Positions 47,796 through 62,284 are shown, counted from the first letter of the stretch. The stretch is 64,000 bases of DNA from Cristatella mucedo (GCA_009760855.2 WPIO01000036.1:1817001-1881000); one strand, 5' to 3'. Notes: generated by a model not told the origin, from the letters alone. Made by a program: numbers and translations.

Positions 47796-48292
47796 AAAGA
47801 CGAATAGCTAGCGGTCATCTTCCCATTTGTCCTCGTAGACATGTTTCCATGTGTTGATTGCAAGCCTAATTGTGCATGATTTCCTGCATGCTGCTACCTA
47901 GAGGTCGTCCTATCCGACCTATCTCGGGCGTCGGCTTCTACGCTTTAGCATACTAGTCTGAGCATGCTACCTTTTAGATTTTCGCATGGCTGTCTAAGCA
48001 TTGCACCGCCCGTATCGCCCAGTCTTGGTTCGTTTTTTTCCAACGCAGCAAGCTGTAAAGCACCTGAATGAAGATTCATTATTTGGGCTGCTGCTTTCAG
48101 TGCTTCGTCTATATATGGCAGCTGCCGCATCGCACGTCTTCTTTTCGAGCTTCGGTGATAACCCTATGAAGGTGAAGGTCAGCTGCTTCTACAGCCCCAT
48201 GCTTACAGCTCTAGCATCCCTATGAAGCAGCGAATACATTTCAAACTTGTCAGTCAGACGTCTACGCGGTTGCCTCACTTCGCTGGCTATGT

Positions 48293-48295
48293 ATA

Positions 48296-48386
<91 letters not shown>

Positions 48387-48387
48387 C
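48293..48387. repeat. (TA)n(GA)n microsatellite
   Basis: TA repeat followed by a GA run, ending exactly where the LINE-1 reverse transcriptase homology begins. Confidence 0.97.
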
Positions 48388-50123
<1,736 letters not shown>

Positions 50124-50248
50124 CCGGCGAGAAGGCAACGGCAAAGAAGTAGTCACAGCAGCAGCACCAGTTCAGTGGAATAATAATAATAGCACCTGGA
50201 TTAAAAATAATTGTAACTACGTTTGATATTTATATATATCGTATTATA

Positions 50249-50251
<3 letters not shown>

Positions 50252-50281
<30 letters not shown>
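50252..50281. repeat. (TA)n microsatellite
   Basis: About 15 TA units. Confidence 0.9.
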
Positions 50282-50324
50282 CCTAGTTTAGTGGCTCAGG
50301 CGAATGGTTTTAGATTCAACCATT

Positions 50325-50412
50325 CCGTCTACAACTAACCATTCGACCGTACTTCCTTCGCAGCATATGTACAGTGCCTAGAAAGCGATTAAGTTCTCTG
50401 AGGGTTCTATTG
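50325..50412 (+). mobile_element. LINE-1 3' tail fragment
   Basis: TTCGCAGCATATGTACAGTG, CCTAGAAAGCGATTAAGTTC, CTCTGAGGGTTCTA. Confidence 0.75.
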
Positions 50413-51060
50413 TTGTGAACTGTACGTGCGTTTATTGCTAAACAGAAAAATAATTGGAGCACTCGGTACACAACCAAACTCAACAACGTTTAATCAACAA
50501 CTCTTCTCTGCAGACGCTAATGCTAACGGAGCTTCCTATCGTCTGCTCCCCTGAACGCTGCGCTCGATAGGCCAGCACTGTTGCTAGCACTAGCAGCAGG
50601 ATCGCTGCCCCTCGACTGGTCAGTTAAAGGTCTGGAGGCCCCCCCCCCCCCCCGCTCAGTACCCGCAGACAGCAACATATAGGCGCAGCACTGTCGTAGG
50701 CTGTCTTATGCATTCTCTAGTACAATCTCAACACTATACATATGTATGATTATTATTATTATAATGTATAGGTAAGTGCATAGTGCAAAGAAGTATTGGA
50801 TATTTCGCATATTTTAAATGAGCGATCGATTTTCGTAGTTCATTTCCCTCGACATTCAGGACCACAGGTGAAATTTGGGGACTTCGGAAACTACACACGT
50901 TATTCAAATATAAATATAGAGTCATGCATTTAGAAACATAAATTGTCCAGAATGCTGGTAGATTCACCACATTCTTCCACTGCAAAACATTATTTAGAAT
51001 TGCAATCTGTAGCGATAAACTGCGGCGACTATCCCCTGCATTTGTAATTACGAGCAAAAC
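50413..51060. other. No secure feature
   Basis: It includes a 13-14 bp poly-C run near 50640. A 107-codon minus-strand frame (50734-51057) has no recognised domain. Confidence 0.4.
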
Positions 51061-51063
51061 TTA

Positions 51064-51245
51064 CCTTCACATTTACTTAAGCTCGCGAGTAAATAACGGT
51101 AAAGAAAAACAGGCAGAAAGACCTTCATCGGCAACAAAGCCTGCGTGACGTTATCAAAGCAGACAAACAATTGGGTTTTTAAATTAGCCTGGATCTTGTG
51201 ACGCCGAGCACGCATGGTTTCGATCTTCAAATAAAGGCGTAACAC
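51064..51245 (-). pseudogene. Possible relic of an Ig receptor exon 3' end
   Basis: The open frame ends SLSKCEG at a perfect phase 1 donor (GAAG|GTAAGT), like the second Ig exon (SIKVEG, GAAG|GTAAGC). TTTACCGTT and TGTGAAGGTAAG match that exon. The core cysteines are not conserved. A decayed paralogous exon is one reading; chance is another. Confidence 0.3.
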
Positions 51246-51959
51246 TGAGCATGAGAAATGCGGCTGGCGAATAGATTATTTTATTTCAAAAGCTAGAAAC
51301 AGTCTTCATTCTCTGAAAAATAGTTTCCTATCTCGTTTTCACTTGACACGCTTGATCGAAATAAGCGAGGTCTAAACATCTTCTCCGGTTGGTTAGCCTA
51401 AATTCAAATTGAGGTCCATCCTGTCGTTTTCATTAGCCATTGCTGACGCTCATTATATATATATATGTTATCATGAATTTGCAGCAGCTAACACAGATGC
51501 ACAGATTTTCAATGTCTCAGCCGTTCTCTCTCTCTCTCTCCACTCGTTCGCCACGAACGAGAAGCGTTGGCTTTGAATTATGTGGTGGGTGAGAGATTGT
51601 ACGATCATTCTTCGCTGGAGGTAAAGATTCATTTTCTGCTCGCGGTCTTGAATAGAGTGGTTTCAGCTCTATACATTTTTTCATTATGCCCTAGTATTTA
51701 GCTCTCAGTATTTTTGAACATTGTAACGGACATTTTCCCTTGTTACAATCGGGCCGGGACAACGGATGGTACGACAAACTACAGCACAGCTGGAAACCCG
51801 GAGTGACATGGGAAAAAATAAAATTTTAAAACCTATTGAATTAATAACCAATAAGTATAATTTAATTGACAATATAATCTACAGAAATGGAATTATATGC
51901 ATAAAAAATCCGTTCGGCCCTCTTCGTGCTTTATAGTGACATAGGCCGCTGGTTTAGCA
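51246..51959. other. AT-rich sequence, nothing recognised
   Basis: It has a short CT run near 51527 and a short (TA)n near 51455. No gene signature. Confidence 0.5.
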
Positions 51960-52045
51960 GCATTATTTATATTCTGCAGAAGAGCCTAGACGGCTATCAC
52001 CACAACTGGCAGTGAGCACTAAAGCATTGCCCGCTCGCTCACGGA
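51960..52045 (-). mobile_element. SINE-B remnant
   Basis: CAGAAGAGCCTAGACGGCTA and ATCACCACAACTGGCAGTG follow the reversed body of SINE-B. Confidence 0.6.
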
Positions 52046-52166
52046 CAAACTAATTCCTACAACATCAGTCGTGATTTGGAAACGCCTCAAACCTCTGCAA
52101 AAATCCATGCTATAAGCTAACTGATCTAGAAACCAAGCATGAGCAACGATTGAGGCGCTTTACCTG

Positions 52167-52317
52167 TTCCGCAGGATTCGATGTAAGATGTAACATGCGG
52201 CATATTCAAGCAGCCCGAGCGTGGCTCTATAGTCATTGCAGTGCGGAGGTTTTCACTCAAGCTCTCAGGCTTCGCTTTCATTCTCATGATATAAACCACC
52301 ACACGATAAAGACGCAC
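52167..52317 (-). pseudogene. Possible relic of the second Ig exon
   Basis: The minus strand encodes CLNMPHVTSYIESCGTG before a donor (ACAG|GTAAAG). The intact exon has [15 protein letters not shown] near its donor. TACATCGAATCC is shared at the DNA level. The frame upstream is not Ig-like. Confidence 0.35.
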
Positions 52318-52436
52318 GTTTCACTTTGAATAATTATCAATTTAAAGGTACTATCGTCAAAGGTATATTATCAAAGGTCCCTTTGAATCACGTTTTATGA
52401 AGACATATTTTCGATTTGATTTTGAATTTTAATCGG

Positions 52437-53290
52437 CACGAAATCTAGGTGTCGTGTTCCAAAATGATCTTTTGTTAGACGACCACATCAGCTCCACAGT
52501 AAAGTCTGCCTACTTTCAGCTACATGACATTGCTAAAAATTCGTGCTTGTTTAGATAAGGACACCACATCAAAGTTGGTCCATGCATTTGTGATATCCCG
52601 TCTTGATTTCCGTTACTCACTGCTTGCTGGAATACCGGCCTGTGCAATCAGGCACTTACAGCTATCGCAAAACTCTGCAGCTAGGCTTATCTGTCGAGAG
52701 CATCCCAGTTGCCACGTCACGGCACTTCCCGCCGACCTGCACTGGCTACCAGTCAAGCAACGGATTGTATTCAAGGTTTTTCGCTAACTTTTAGGTCACT
52801 TCATTCTTTGGCTCCAGCCTACCTCTCAGACCTACTCCCGATCAGGCGAATCATTGTACCACGCGCTTTTCGGAATCCAACTGTTTACCAATACCTCATA
52901 CAAACCTCAAATCCTTTGGAGACAGTGCATTTAGTTCGTACGCTCTCAAAGGCTGGAACTCACTCCCGGCTTGCGTCAAAGCATCCCCCGACTTGACTGC
53001 ATTTAAAAAGAACTTATAAAAAGGCACCTATTAAGGACAGCAGTTAGTGGGTCACCGTGATTCGTCCTTTATGTGCTTATGAGTGCTGACACTGCGCACA
53101 CTGCCACTGACCACATTTGCATGCTGACCCTGTGCGTGTCACCCTTAACCTTAACCATGTCGTTCATGCTGCTTATCAAGCGTGATATTACTCACCGTTC
53201 AATCGCGTTTCTCCTTGCAGGAAATGTAAAGCGCCGAGAGAGCGACGGAGTTCTCTGAGGACGCTTTATCAAGTGTATTACTGTTATAAT
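52437..53290 (+). mobile_element. LINE-1 copy, 5'-truncated and frameshifted
   Basis: RNLGVVFQNDLLLDDHIS, then frameshifts, KDTTSKLVHAFVISRLDF, LPADLHWLPVKQRIVFKV, 3' UTR and hairpin tail ending near 53290. Confidence 0.93.
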
Positions 53291-53316
53291 TGTTATAATT
53301 ATCTCAATAATCCTAT

Positions 53317-54195
53317 TTGACAGCAACGAGAATCAGCAACGAGAAACTGCACCCGAGTGGACGCCGAGTGGACGCTGAGTTGCTTGGCTGCAGTGCTGCG
53401 TTCAAAATAATCTCGTTGAGTTTTCCGACATCTTTTAATCGGTCAGGGCTCCTGCCCGGTGAATATAAAATCAAGCTGCGCCCGGGTGAGAACCAGTTAC
53501 CCGTGAGTGGCGGTTCTTTTAAGGACCGGCTTGAGAACTGCCTGCATGCCCAGGTGAATGCACGGGACGGTTGCAAAAGCTACCGAGGTCTCGGGTGGGT
53601 CAGTCCGATTGTATAGGTTAGCAAGCCTGGCACGAACGAGCTTCACACTGACCCAAGTACACTAAATGATGCAATACAAAGCGAGCAGTGTCAGCTTCAG
53701 AAGACCGAAGGAGATACTTGCAAGTTTGGCTGGCAATGAGTATTCCTGTGCACTTAATGCAGTATCCGGATTCATGCAAGTGGCATTAGATACAGCCAAC
53801 AGTCTTCCAACGACCTGCGGGATAACATTAGGACTCTTTCAATTTTTGCACTTTGCAATCGATGTTGCCTCAGTCCCCCTGAAGTTATTCTTAGAATTGT
53901 TTCGCAAAGTAAAACTTTTGTGGACATCCTCGAGTTCGTACGTGCCACTGGTGACATTCTTGTGAGCCAGTCCACAATTGATTTAGACAAATTACTCCTA
54001 CGCTCTGGTCTGGCAATGCGAATTAATTTTCGCGCCAGGCTGCCTCAACATACACGAAAGCCGCAGCAACGGACGTATTGTACCACCGCAGCCTCAGCCT
54101 CACCTCACCCTGGAGGAGACCATATCTTAGGTTACTATGCAACCAAAGCCAGAAAATCACAACCAATTGATATCGCGCAATTGAAGAGGCTCTAA
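53317..54195 (+). mobile_element. Ty3/Gypsy reverse transcriptase relic
   Basis: Pieces in three frames follow the Gypsy reverse transcriptase order: LPGEYKIKLRPGENQLPV, then GLGWVSPIV, then LAGNEYSCALNAVSGFMQV where active elements have a D in the SGF box region, then RATGDILV at the place of the usual YVDDILV. Both catalytic motifs are altered and frames are broken. No LTRs were found. Confidence 0.75.
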
Positions 54196-54470
54196 AGAAG
54201 CTGAAGAGGAATCCAAATGCCTTGTAGCTCGATCCTTATGCTGTCGTCAATTGAATTGCCTTCTTTTGCTTATTTGGAAGCTTTGCCCTTAGCTACTAGG
54301 GGCGAGAGCAGCACACTTTTGCCTTGACGCTCAAAGGGTCTTTCTAAATTATCTGAGATCTTTTGAGTGCATGAATATGTACAGGTTACACACCGGAGAC
54401 CCTACTAGTTAGCCATCGATAGTGGTTTCTAATGTGCTTTTGTCATGCGCTTCTAAGTGCTATTCTTGAT
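54196..54470. other. No recognised feature
   Basis: Possibly further decayed retroelement; nothing diagnostic. Confidence 0.4.
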
Positions 54471-54474
54471 ATTA

Positions 54475-55745
54475 ATGTAGTGTAATGTATCTCCGTCTGT
54501 AACTCAACAAAGTCATAAAGACGATGTGGCTGTTACTCAGGAGAGTTTTGTACAGCTCACTCACAGCCTAAGCTGCTTTCGGTACGCATTCGGTAGCCTA
54601 CAGACGTCATCTCACGCAACAAAGAGAAAGTGGAAAGTCAGGAGAGCAGTTAAGGTAGTGAGTAGCATGGAAGTAGCAGCTCAGGACCGCTGAAAAGAAT
54701 GAGCCCTAGTCGCCCGTAGGTGAGTAGTTGTAGTTGCGTAAGAATTGTGGAAGCGAGTTCCTGGGTCTAGGACCTGCAGTGCTAAAGTTTATTTCGCCAA
54801 CGATCTCTAAGCGGAGCAATGGGACAGCTAATTTATTGTCCACATAGGACTTGAGGTTGCGAACAGGCTGAAACTGATGCAGCAGTTCAGCTAGGTACGA
54901 AGGAGTCAAGCTGTGGCCGGCCTTGTGGGTCAGCGTAAGAACTTTGCTCTGTATCCGTTTCTCAACCGGCATCCATCCTAGCTCTTTTAGCAAAGGAGAC
55001 ACGTGCTCAAACCACTGGGACTTGAAGACCAGCCCTGCAGCCATATTCATAGTCTGCTTCAGTGGCCTGATAGCTTTCTTTGGCTGCCCAGCTAATAGGT
55101 TATTGCAATTATCAAGCCGAGATAGAACTAAGGAGCTAGTTAAATTTTTTGCAAGCAACTGTGGGAGACAGCTCCTAATCTTGGATAGGAATCTGACGTG
55201 ATGGTTAGCTGTAGAAGCAGACTTTTGAATGAAGCTTTTAAAATTGAGGGATTTATCGAAAACGGCACCTAAATTTCGAGCCCGTGGGGATGGTCGCACA
55301 ACAGCATCACCTATTAGAAGAGCAAAGCCTTTTAATCCAGCCACACGGTTAGGGTGTCCTATGAGCAGTAGTTTGGTTTTATCATCATTTAATTTCAGGA
55401 AGTTTTCCAACATCCAGGATCGAATATCGGCCAGGCAAGCATTCAGTTTCTTAGTTGCAGCAGCAGATTCCGATGGTTTGAATGAAAAATACAACCGAGT
55501 ACGCTCAAACTAGAAGTGAAATCCTATTCTATGGGCCTTAATCACTTTTCCCAGAGGTTGTGTATAAATGGAGAACAGCAAGGGACCAAGTACAGACCCT
55601 TGAGGGACTCCACAGGTGACCCTTCTCGTTTGTGAGACCTGACCCCCACTCGACACGGATTAAACACGATAAGACAAGTACGATTTAAACCACGCCAATG
55701 CTTCGTCTTTCAGACCGATCGTTGCTCTCAATCGTTCAAGCATAT
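54475..55745 (-). mobile_element. LINE-2 copy, 5'-truncated
   Basis: A 262-codon frame (54706-55494) covers SRLDNCNNLLAGQPKKAI, LKELGWMPVEKRIQSKVL and the C-terminus. Upstream pieces carry the PQGS and LLF motifs. It breaks off at a (TA)n tract. It is a close relative of the copy at 9.8-11.4 kb, and stops or indels upstream make it inactive. Confidence 0.93.
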
Positions 55746-55749
55746 ATTG

Positions 55750-57154
<1,405 letters not shown>

Positions 57155-57225
57155 TTAAAGTGCCAAAAAGTATATATAGTCTCTGAGGGTGGTATGGAAG
57201 CCTATTAATACTATTATTGCAGTCT
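57155..57225 (+). mobile_element. LINE-1 tail remnant
   Basis: GTTAAAGTGCCAAAAAG, CTCTGAGGGTGG and an ATTATT end. Confidence 0.45.
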
Positions 57226-57752
57226 CAGTACTTACCGAATTCTATCAAGAGGATTACAGCTCACAGCAGTCTTTCAGCTGTCACCTGCATCGGGCATATA
57301 GCTGGAATCAGGCTGGGATAGCCCTAGGCCAATATGAATCTCCTGAGAATAAAAAGGATTAGACGACTCAACGAATGGCCTAGAATTTGAACCGGAAGTC
57401 GCACACTTAAGCTTCTTTGCTCCAAGATTCTTGTCGAATGAAATGCTCAAAAAAGCTCTCTTAAGGAACAGAGGAAATATTTTGATTGCTTATATAGAAA
57501 CGAGCCTTCCGAGCATTCTTAAATACCTGCATCGGCGGAATAGCTAGAGCCAGATCGAGGATAATACTTTGAAGAGATACAGTGTGGAATGGTAAGTCAA
57601 CAAAGTGACTCTTGCTTGCATTCCGAAATTAAGTAGCTCAGCATAACGAAAATGCGACCTTAACTGTAACTAAACTAAATGACAAAAGAAATTCATCTAA
57701 AAGAGCACTAATAAAAATAATATAGTATTAAGGTAATACAAAAAATAAATAC
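57226..57752. other. No recognised feature
   Basis: AT-rich unique-looking sequence. Confidence 0.5.
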
Positions 57753-57772
57753 TTATGTGTGCGTGTGTGTGC

Positions 57773-57824
<52 letters not shown>
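57753..57824. repeat. (TG)n microsatellite
   Basis: About 30 TG units with GCG and CT interruptions at the left end. Confidence 0.97.
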
Positions 57825-57934
57825 TGGTTCCAGCTTTCGTTGTCTGTATTCTGCCTTTGATGCATTTTTCTGATAGTATTGTTACTCAGGAGCAGCTGGT
57901 AATCTTTCATTTCCGTATAGAAGTCGTTTTTATG

Positions 57935-58135
57935 GCCATCGAGGTAAGGCGGTTGCTTTCACGTCACTAGGCAAGGCGGTTGCTATCACGACCTCGGTCC
58001 CCAGGTCGTGAGTTCGATTTCTGGGCTGGGCAATTCCATATCGCCACTGCAAGCTGTGGTGACAGCCGTGAAGACTCTTCTGTCACTATAAAAAAGAGGC
58101 TTTTTAATCAGCTAGGACTTATTTTATTTAATTCC
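57935..58135 (+). mobile_element. SINE-B copy with duplicated head
   Basis: AAGGCGGTTGCTTTCACG occurs twice (57946 and about 57974). The B box CAGGTCGTGAGTTCGATTTC, the body and the AGGCTTTTTAATCAGC end follow. Confidence 0.9.
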
Positions 58136-58139
58136 CTAT

Positions 58140-58205
58140 AGAAGTCATTTTATGGCCACCGAGGCTCTTTAGCCACGATAGTAATGAGGCTGTCCAACCA
58201 GCCAG
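58140..58205 (+). mobile_element. SINE-B tail fragment
   Basis: GGCTCTTTAGCCACGATAGT and GAGGCTGTCCAACCAGCC. Confidence 0.55.
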
Positions 58206-59599
58206 CCTCCACTATTACGTGCCTGCTTTGAATCCGGTATCAATATGAGCTGAGTATAAGTACGAGTTCAGCTAGTGAGTAGTAATACTCTTCATCCGTA
58301 TTCATACTTTCTTCTTGGAAGGCCGTCGTTGGGGCGGACCCAAGGTATCGGCAATTTACTATTTAGTTGAGTGCAAAGACTAGTTTATGGAGTACTTATA
58401 TGTTTCTGCAGCCACTTCCACCATACCTTCTTAGGCTGACTCCTTTTCGCTGTCTGGCGCACATTCAGCAAGCAGTAATAAGGCTGAGAATTTCTTCTAG
58501 TTGCAATAAATGTCTACTCACTTTGAATATTATCATATCGTACTGCGAAGTGCTCTTTCTTTATGAAATTGTAATTAAAGGGCCCTGAGGCAACTGATAG
58601 AGAGCATCTGTCAACTGGCGCTCCACTCTAGTCGGCCTGACTGGCTGTCTCTCGTCATGGCTGACTCGATGGCTGACGATCAATGATTTGAGCCAGGAAA
58701 AAGGTACGTGTCTCCGAAGAGTTCTGCGTTTCCACGTTTCCACAACTCCTCTGCAGGTTTGTGCCTGCTGTGGTAAGCTCACTGTTCTGGCTGCCAAATT
58801 ATCCGTGGGGTTTTTTCGGCAACGATTTCACTGACTTGGACAGTTGTTGAATGGAATGACATTCTATGCTCAGACAGGCTTGAGAACGACGTTCGGGCTG
58901 TTAGAATTATTCTAACGCTGCTGAATCAGCAACTTAAAGTAATAGCGTAGGCATTACAATGTTCGAATTTTAGTCACTATACTGTTCAGCGGATCTTGCG
59001 ACTCTGACTGTGCGTACAAGCTCAAAGAAGGTATGCTGGATGACAAACATAAGGCATAGGTCAAAAGAGTGACTTTAATGCAAACGAGACTGCCTAAATG
59101 AGGCTAGGCCAGCAATGGTGGAAATAAATCGAATTGGCAGTCTTATGTGCAGCTGCACAGGAGGTCTGCGGCTATTTCAGCTGTGTTTCTGAAACATTCT
59201 CTAATTTGATATCACGTCAGCTATATATTGAGAACTAGCTGCAGGTCAAGACAGACCGCCTTAAGCCAAGTGAAGTGCTGATGACGTGAATGCATGAAAA
59301 GCCTTGGGGTCAGCAGAATCTATACAGCCACCTTAGTTTTTGCTAGGAATATAAAGAATGAACAAACGAAAAGGACGCCTGCAAAGAAGGCGTCCGTAAA
59401 TCTGCGTTAGTTATTGACGTCGGACCCAGATGAGGTGGTGAAGTTGAGTGTCGAAGCCTCCTAGAGCTTGAGGTGGTTAGTTTTAATTAAAACCCTTGTG
59501 CAGAACGACCTTAATTTAAGAGAGCAGCAGTGAAACTTGTCTATAGCGATGCGCTTTGATGTTGACAGTGTTTGAGAATTATAATGGCTCTTGATTACA
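58206..59599. other. No recognised feature
   Basis: Unique-looking sequence without coding signature. Confidence 0.5.
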
Positions 59600-59755
59600 A
59601 TTGTTATATATATTTCATTTGTATGGCACCCCAAGAGAACTGAATCTTTATTCAGGCGCTTCACATATGCCTAGGGGCTTGAGCCTGCGACCTCGGACGA
59701 CCTTGGTCGGGGCGAGCACCTTAACCACTGTACCCAACCAGCTCGGCATGCACTC
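59600..59755 (-). mobile_element. SINE-A copy
   Basis: Reversed: CCGAGCTGGTTGGGTACAGT, GTTAAGGTGCTCGCC, GAGGTCGCAGGCTCAAGCCC, GAAGCGCCTGAATAAAGATT, GTGCCATACAAATGAAATAT. Confidence 0.92.
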
Positions 59756-60244
59756 AACGTGCCATAGTTCATGGTTGAAGGCGACACGCAAGTTCCTCCC
59801 CTGGACAAGGCAATCGCCTTTAGCGACCGAGGTCAAAGCGAGTGACGAGGAAGACCGAAGTCACAGGCTTAATCTCGGTGGCAAGTGTGAAACGCGCCTG
59901 AATAGAGATGAAGTTGTCCGGGGAACTGGACGAGTAAAAGACATCAATACTCAGGCCAAAAAATTCCGTGTTGGACAGTGGTTAGCTGAAGTTTAGGCTT
60001 TATCCGTGACAGTGTTATACTGGAGCTGGTTCTATGATGATGTGGCCCTCCCTCTCTGAGAACGTGGTAAAGCGTGCTCTTCCTTTATTGACATGGAAAT
60101 TTTACATTTTGTTCATAGCTCTGTTGATTCCTACCGAGCTGTGGTGCATACGTAAGTGCACAGGTGTCCCTGCGTGTGTTAGCGCAGCATCGACGACTCA
60201 GAAAGCAAATAGTCGGCGGAATTAACGTCCTCGTTTGTATATTG

Positions 60245-60390
60245 ACCAAAGAGCCTTTACAGCTATCCTACCTTGTTGTGGGCATTAAAGGAGTGCTCAT
60301 CGTCACGTCCCAGGACTCGAAGTCATGACCTGGGTCGTGAAGAGCGATCAGCTTACCCCTAGGCTGAGACCGAAGGGCACCAGTGAGCAT
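60245..60390 (-). mobile_element. SINE-B-like copy
   Basis: Reversed: TCACGACCCAGGTCATGACT, TTCGAGTCCTGGG, CCACAACAAGGTAGGATAGC, TGTAAAGGCTCTTTGGTC. The head is diverged. Confidence 0.7.
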
Positions 60391-60576
60391 TGCTTTAAAT
60401 GTGTGAACTTGACAGTACCTCTTGCGAGTTTTTAAACGTCTAGCACATGTAGATCAGCATCATTTGTCACAAAGAACCCTATCTCTCTGACCGTTTGAGC
60501 GTGTTTGCAGCTGTTATGTTTGATGTGTGCTGTGCTCTCGTGTCTCGGCTGCCATGCGATAGACTGATATTAAAGA

Positions 60577-60729
60577 ATGACAAGTGTTTGCTATATTAAA
60601 GCGCTCGCACTCTTGCTTACTGTGGGCGCTCTGCTACCACCTGCATGCCATCGTTTCGTGCGACAAGAATGGGTCATCGTCAGTATGGCTTCTACTCTAC
60701 AGTGCGACTCGTGTGAGGGGTGCTTGTGA
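60577..60729 (+). CDS. Candidate secreted-protein first exon
   Basis: ATG at 60577 opens 50 codons. MTSVCYIKALALLLTVGALL followed by PPACHRF is a strong signal-peptide profile. The frame ends LQCDSCEGCL before TGA at 60727. It may be a tiny cysteine-containing secreted peptide or a first exon with a donor inside (e.g. before GTATGG at 60682). No matching second exon was found. Confidence 0.35.
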   Translation: MTSVCYIKALALLLTVGALLPPACHRFVRQEWVIVSMASTLQCDSCEGCL

Positions 60730-60998
60730 GGGGCGTAGCGTCGAGAGGCTTGCTGTGTTTGTAACCATGGATTGCACTTCACTAGCCACTGTCGCTACAG
60801 GGCCTTTGTAACACTGTCAAAACTAGTTATTGTGCTTGTGCTTCGACGCCTGCCTGCGTCGGCGCTGTTACTGTGCGGCATATGCAGCTTATAGCTAAGC
60901 TCACATTGCAGCATCCATACAGGTCCAAGAAGCGTAACGGCCCATTCAACCTCCATGGATACTAACGGCTATAAATTGGTGTTCTACAAAGGCTGGCT

Positions 60999-61158
60999 GC
61001 ATCTTCACCTTCGCAGACTACGTGGCCTTCGCTCTGGTCTTGTCGATGCTGCCTTTGCAAACCGTAAGACTCGTCGTACGTGGCTTTCTGGCTGTGACGC
61101 TGTGCTTCAGCCTTTGCATCATACTTATGAATGTGCCACACCTATACAGTGGTGAAAG
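60999..61158 (+). CDS. Candidate terminal exon with hydrophobic segments
   Basis: After a good acceptor (CTTCACCTTCGCAG|AC at about 61017) the frame reads YVAFALVLSMLPLQT, LVVRGFLAVTLCFSLCIIL, NVPHLYSGERWF and TAG. Two hydrophobic stretches look membrane-spanning. An internal GTAAGA (about 61063) could end it early. No partner exon is identified. Confidence 0.3.
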
Positions 61159-61246
61159 GTGGTTTTAGACACAGGCGTCGAATTCGAGGCAGCAACGGGC
61201 TAATTTGCTTGATGGTACGGTACGAAGGTGTGAACTTTAATTACGG

Positions 61247-61342
61247 ATGATGGCCGGTTCTCCGATGAATGTACGAGTGGTCTCGATGCTTCTACTGTGG
61301 GCGGCTTTGAGCCAGACGTTGCGGCTGGATTTCTCTGAAGGG
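61247..61342 (+). CDS. Secreted protein exon 1 (signal peptide)
   Basis: 96 nt, 32 codons, donor GAAGGG|GTAAGC. In-frame ATGs at 61247, 61250 and 61265; the third gives the most typical signal peptide, MNVRVVSMLLLWAALSQ. It ends LRLDFSEG. Confidence 0.6.
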
Positions 61343-62164
61343 GTAAGCAGTCACCAGCTGCGGTGCTTAGCTCGTGCCTTTTCACGCACTTTTCGGAAAT
61401 TAAGGGCGTATTTTCTATCAATCGCCGTAGCCAAATTGATACTCTCGGATGGCACTATTCGCAAAAGCAGCATTCATTTTGTGCAACGGCATTTGCAGGG
61501 TCAGCACGAAACGAATCGCTTAGCCGATGGCGGCCATGATGGCGGCGGCCGAGAAGCAAGGAGCGCTAGGAGCTGCTCATTTTGGATAACTAATGACGTA
61601 TGAATCCTAGTGGAATAGCTGTCAACGCGCAACTCCCTTCAATTGATATCGTATACCTTTGAATTGGCGCACTTGAACTCTTTATTGCTCTTTTGCAAAC
61701 AGGTAACAGTGAGCGGCAGTTGCCAAAGGGTACTAAATGGAGCTGTCCCCATCTGTCGAGGACTAATCAATGGAACGGACGCTCTCAGCGTAGTTTCTAC
61801 TCGAGGTTGTCCCATTACGGTGAGCATTGGTGGAAACTGTGGCTGCTGAGTGATGCTATGATGCCTAGGCAATCCAAGGCTAGATATCCGTGCCTTTCTG
61901 GTGACTGGGAATAGTACAACGAGCTTGACGCCACATCCATGCACCTTCGGTTACAGAAAATCGGTAAGGGACCAAGTAAATATTTCGGCAGGGCTGCCTT
62001 TGAACGCTCTAGTATAAATCAAGTTCATGATCAATTTTTATTATTTCCAGGACCGTGTCTTGGGAACGTGTGCTACTGCTTTTGGTGGAATGCCGATTTG
62101 CGTGACTCCTGAGCCGAATTCATACCTGGAATTGAACAGTGCTGCCTGCGTCCGCAGACGGTGA
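61247..62164 (+). CDS. Small secreted protein with two 3-Cys modules (gene-level entry)
   Basis: Three exons, all phase 0, predict 108 residues: signal peptide, then two homologous modules with three cysteines each, one module per exon. The shared pattern is G-x-C, 9-10 residues, C inside PIC, an Asn and a Leu, then C after 15-17 residues. There is one N-glycosylation site (NGT) and no membrane segment or anchor, so it should be secreted with up to three disulphides. AATAAA follows the stop by about 120 nt. I do not recognise the family and assign no function. The splice sites and module homology are seen in the sequence; expression is not proven. Confidence 0.6.
61703..61819 (+). CDS. Secreted protein exon 2 (first 3-Cys module)
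   Basis: 117 nt, 39 codons. The acceptor is CTTTTGCAAACAG|GTA and the donor ATTACG|GTGAGC. VTVSGSCQRVLNGAVPICRG is followed by LINGTDALSVVSTRGCPIT. Cysteine spacing is C-x10-C-x17-C. Confidence 0.6.
62051..62164 (+). CDS. Secreted protein exon 3 (second 3-Cys module, stop)
   Basis: 114 nt, 37 codons plus TGA. The acceptor is TTATTATTTCCAG|GAC. DRVLGTCATAFGGMPICV is followed by TPEPNSYLELNSAACVRRR. Spacing is C-x9-C-x15-C, parallel to exon 2 with the same GxC, PIC, N and L positions. An alternative exit at ACG|GTGATG just before the stop would extend the gene. Confidence 0.55.
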   Translation, partial: DRVLGTCATAFGGMPICVTPEPNSYLELNSAACVRRR

Positions 62165-62284
62165 TGGCCAAGTGAAATTGGCTCGGCTGTTTGTTGCTGA
62201 AGCGTTTGTGAATCACATTGTTCCGTGCTCGGCGGGTGTGTCACACCTTCTAGATGCTTCGTTAATTGTCCTGTGGAATCTGTA

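Noticed and set aside
50734-51057. An exon directly after the donor at 51064
   Set aside because: The nearest acceptor would leave an intron of only about 25 bp, and the peptide has no Ig core.
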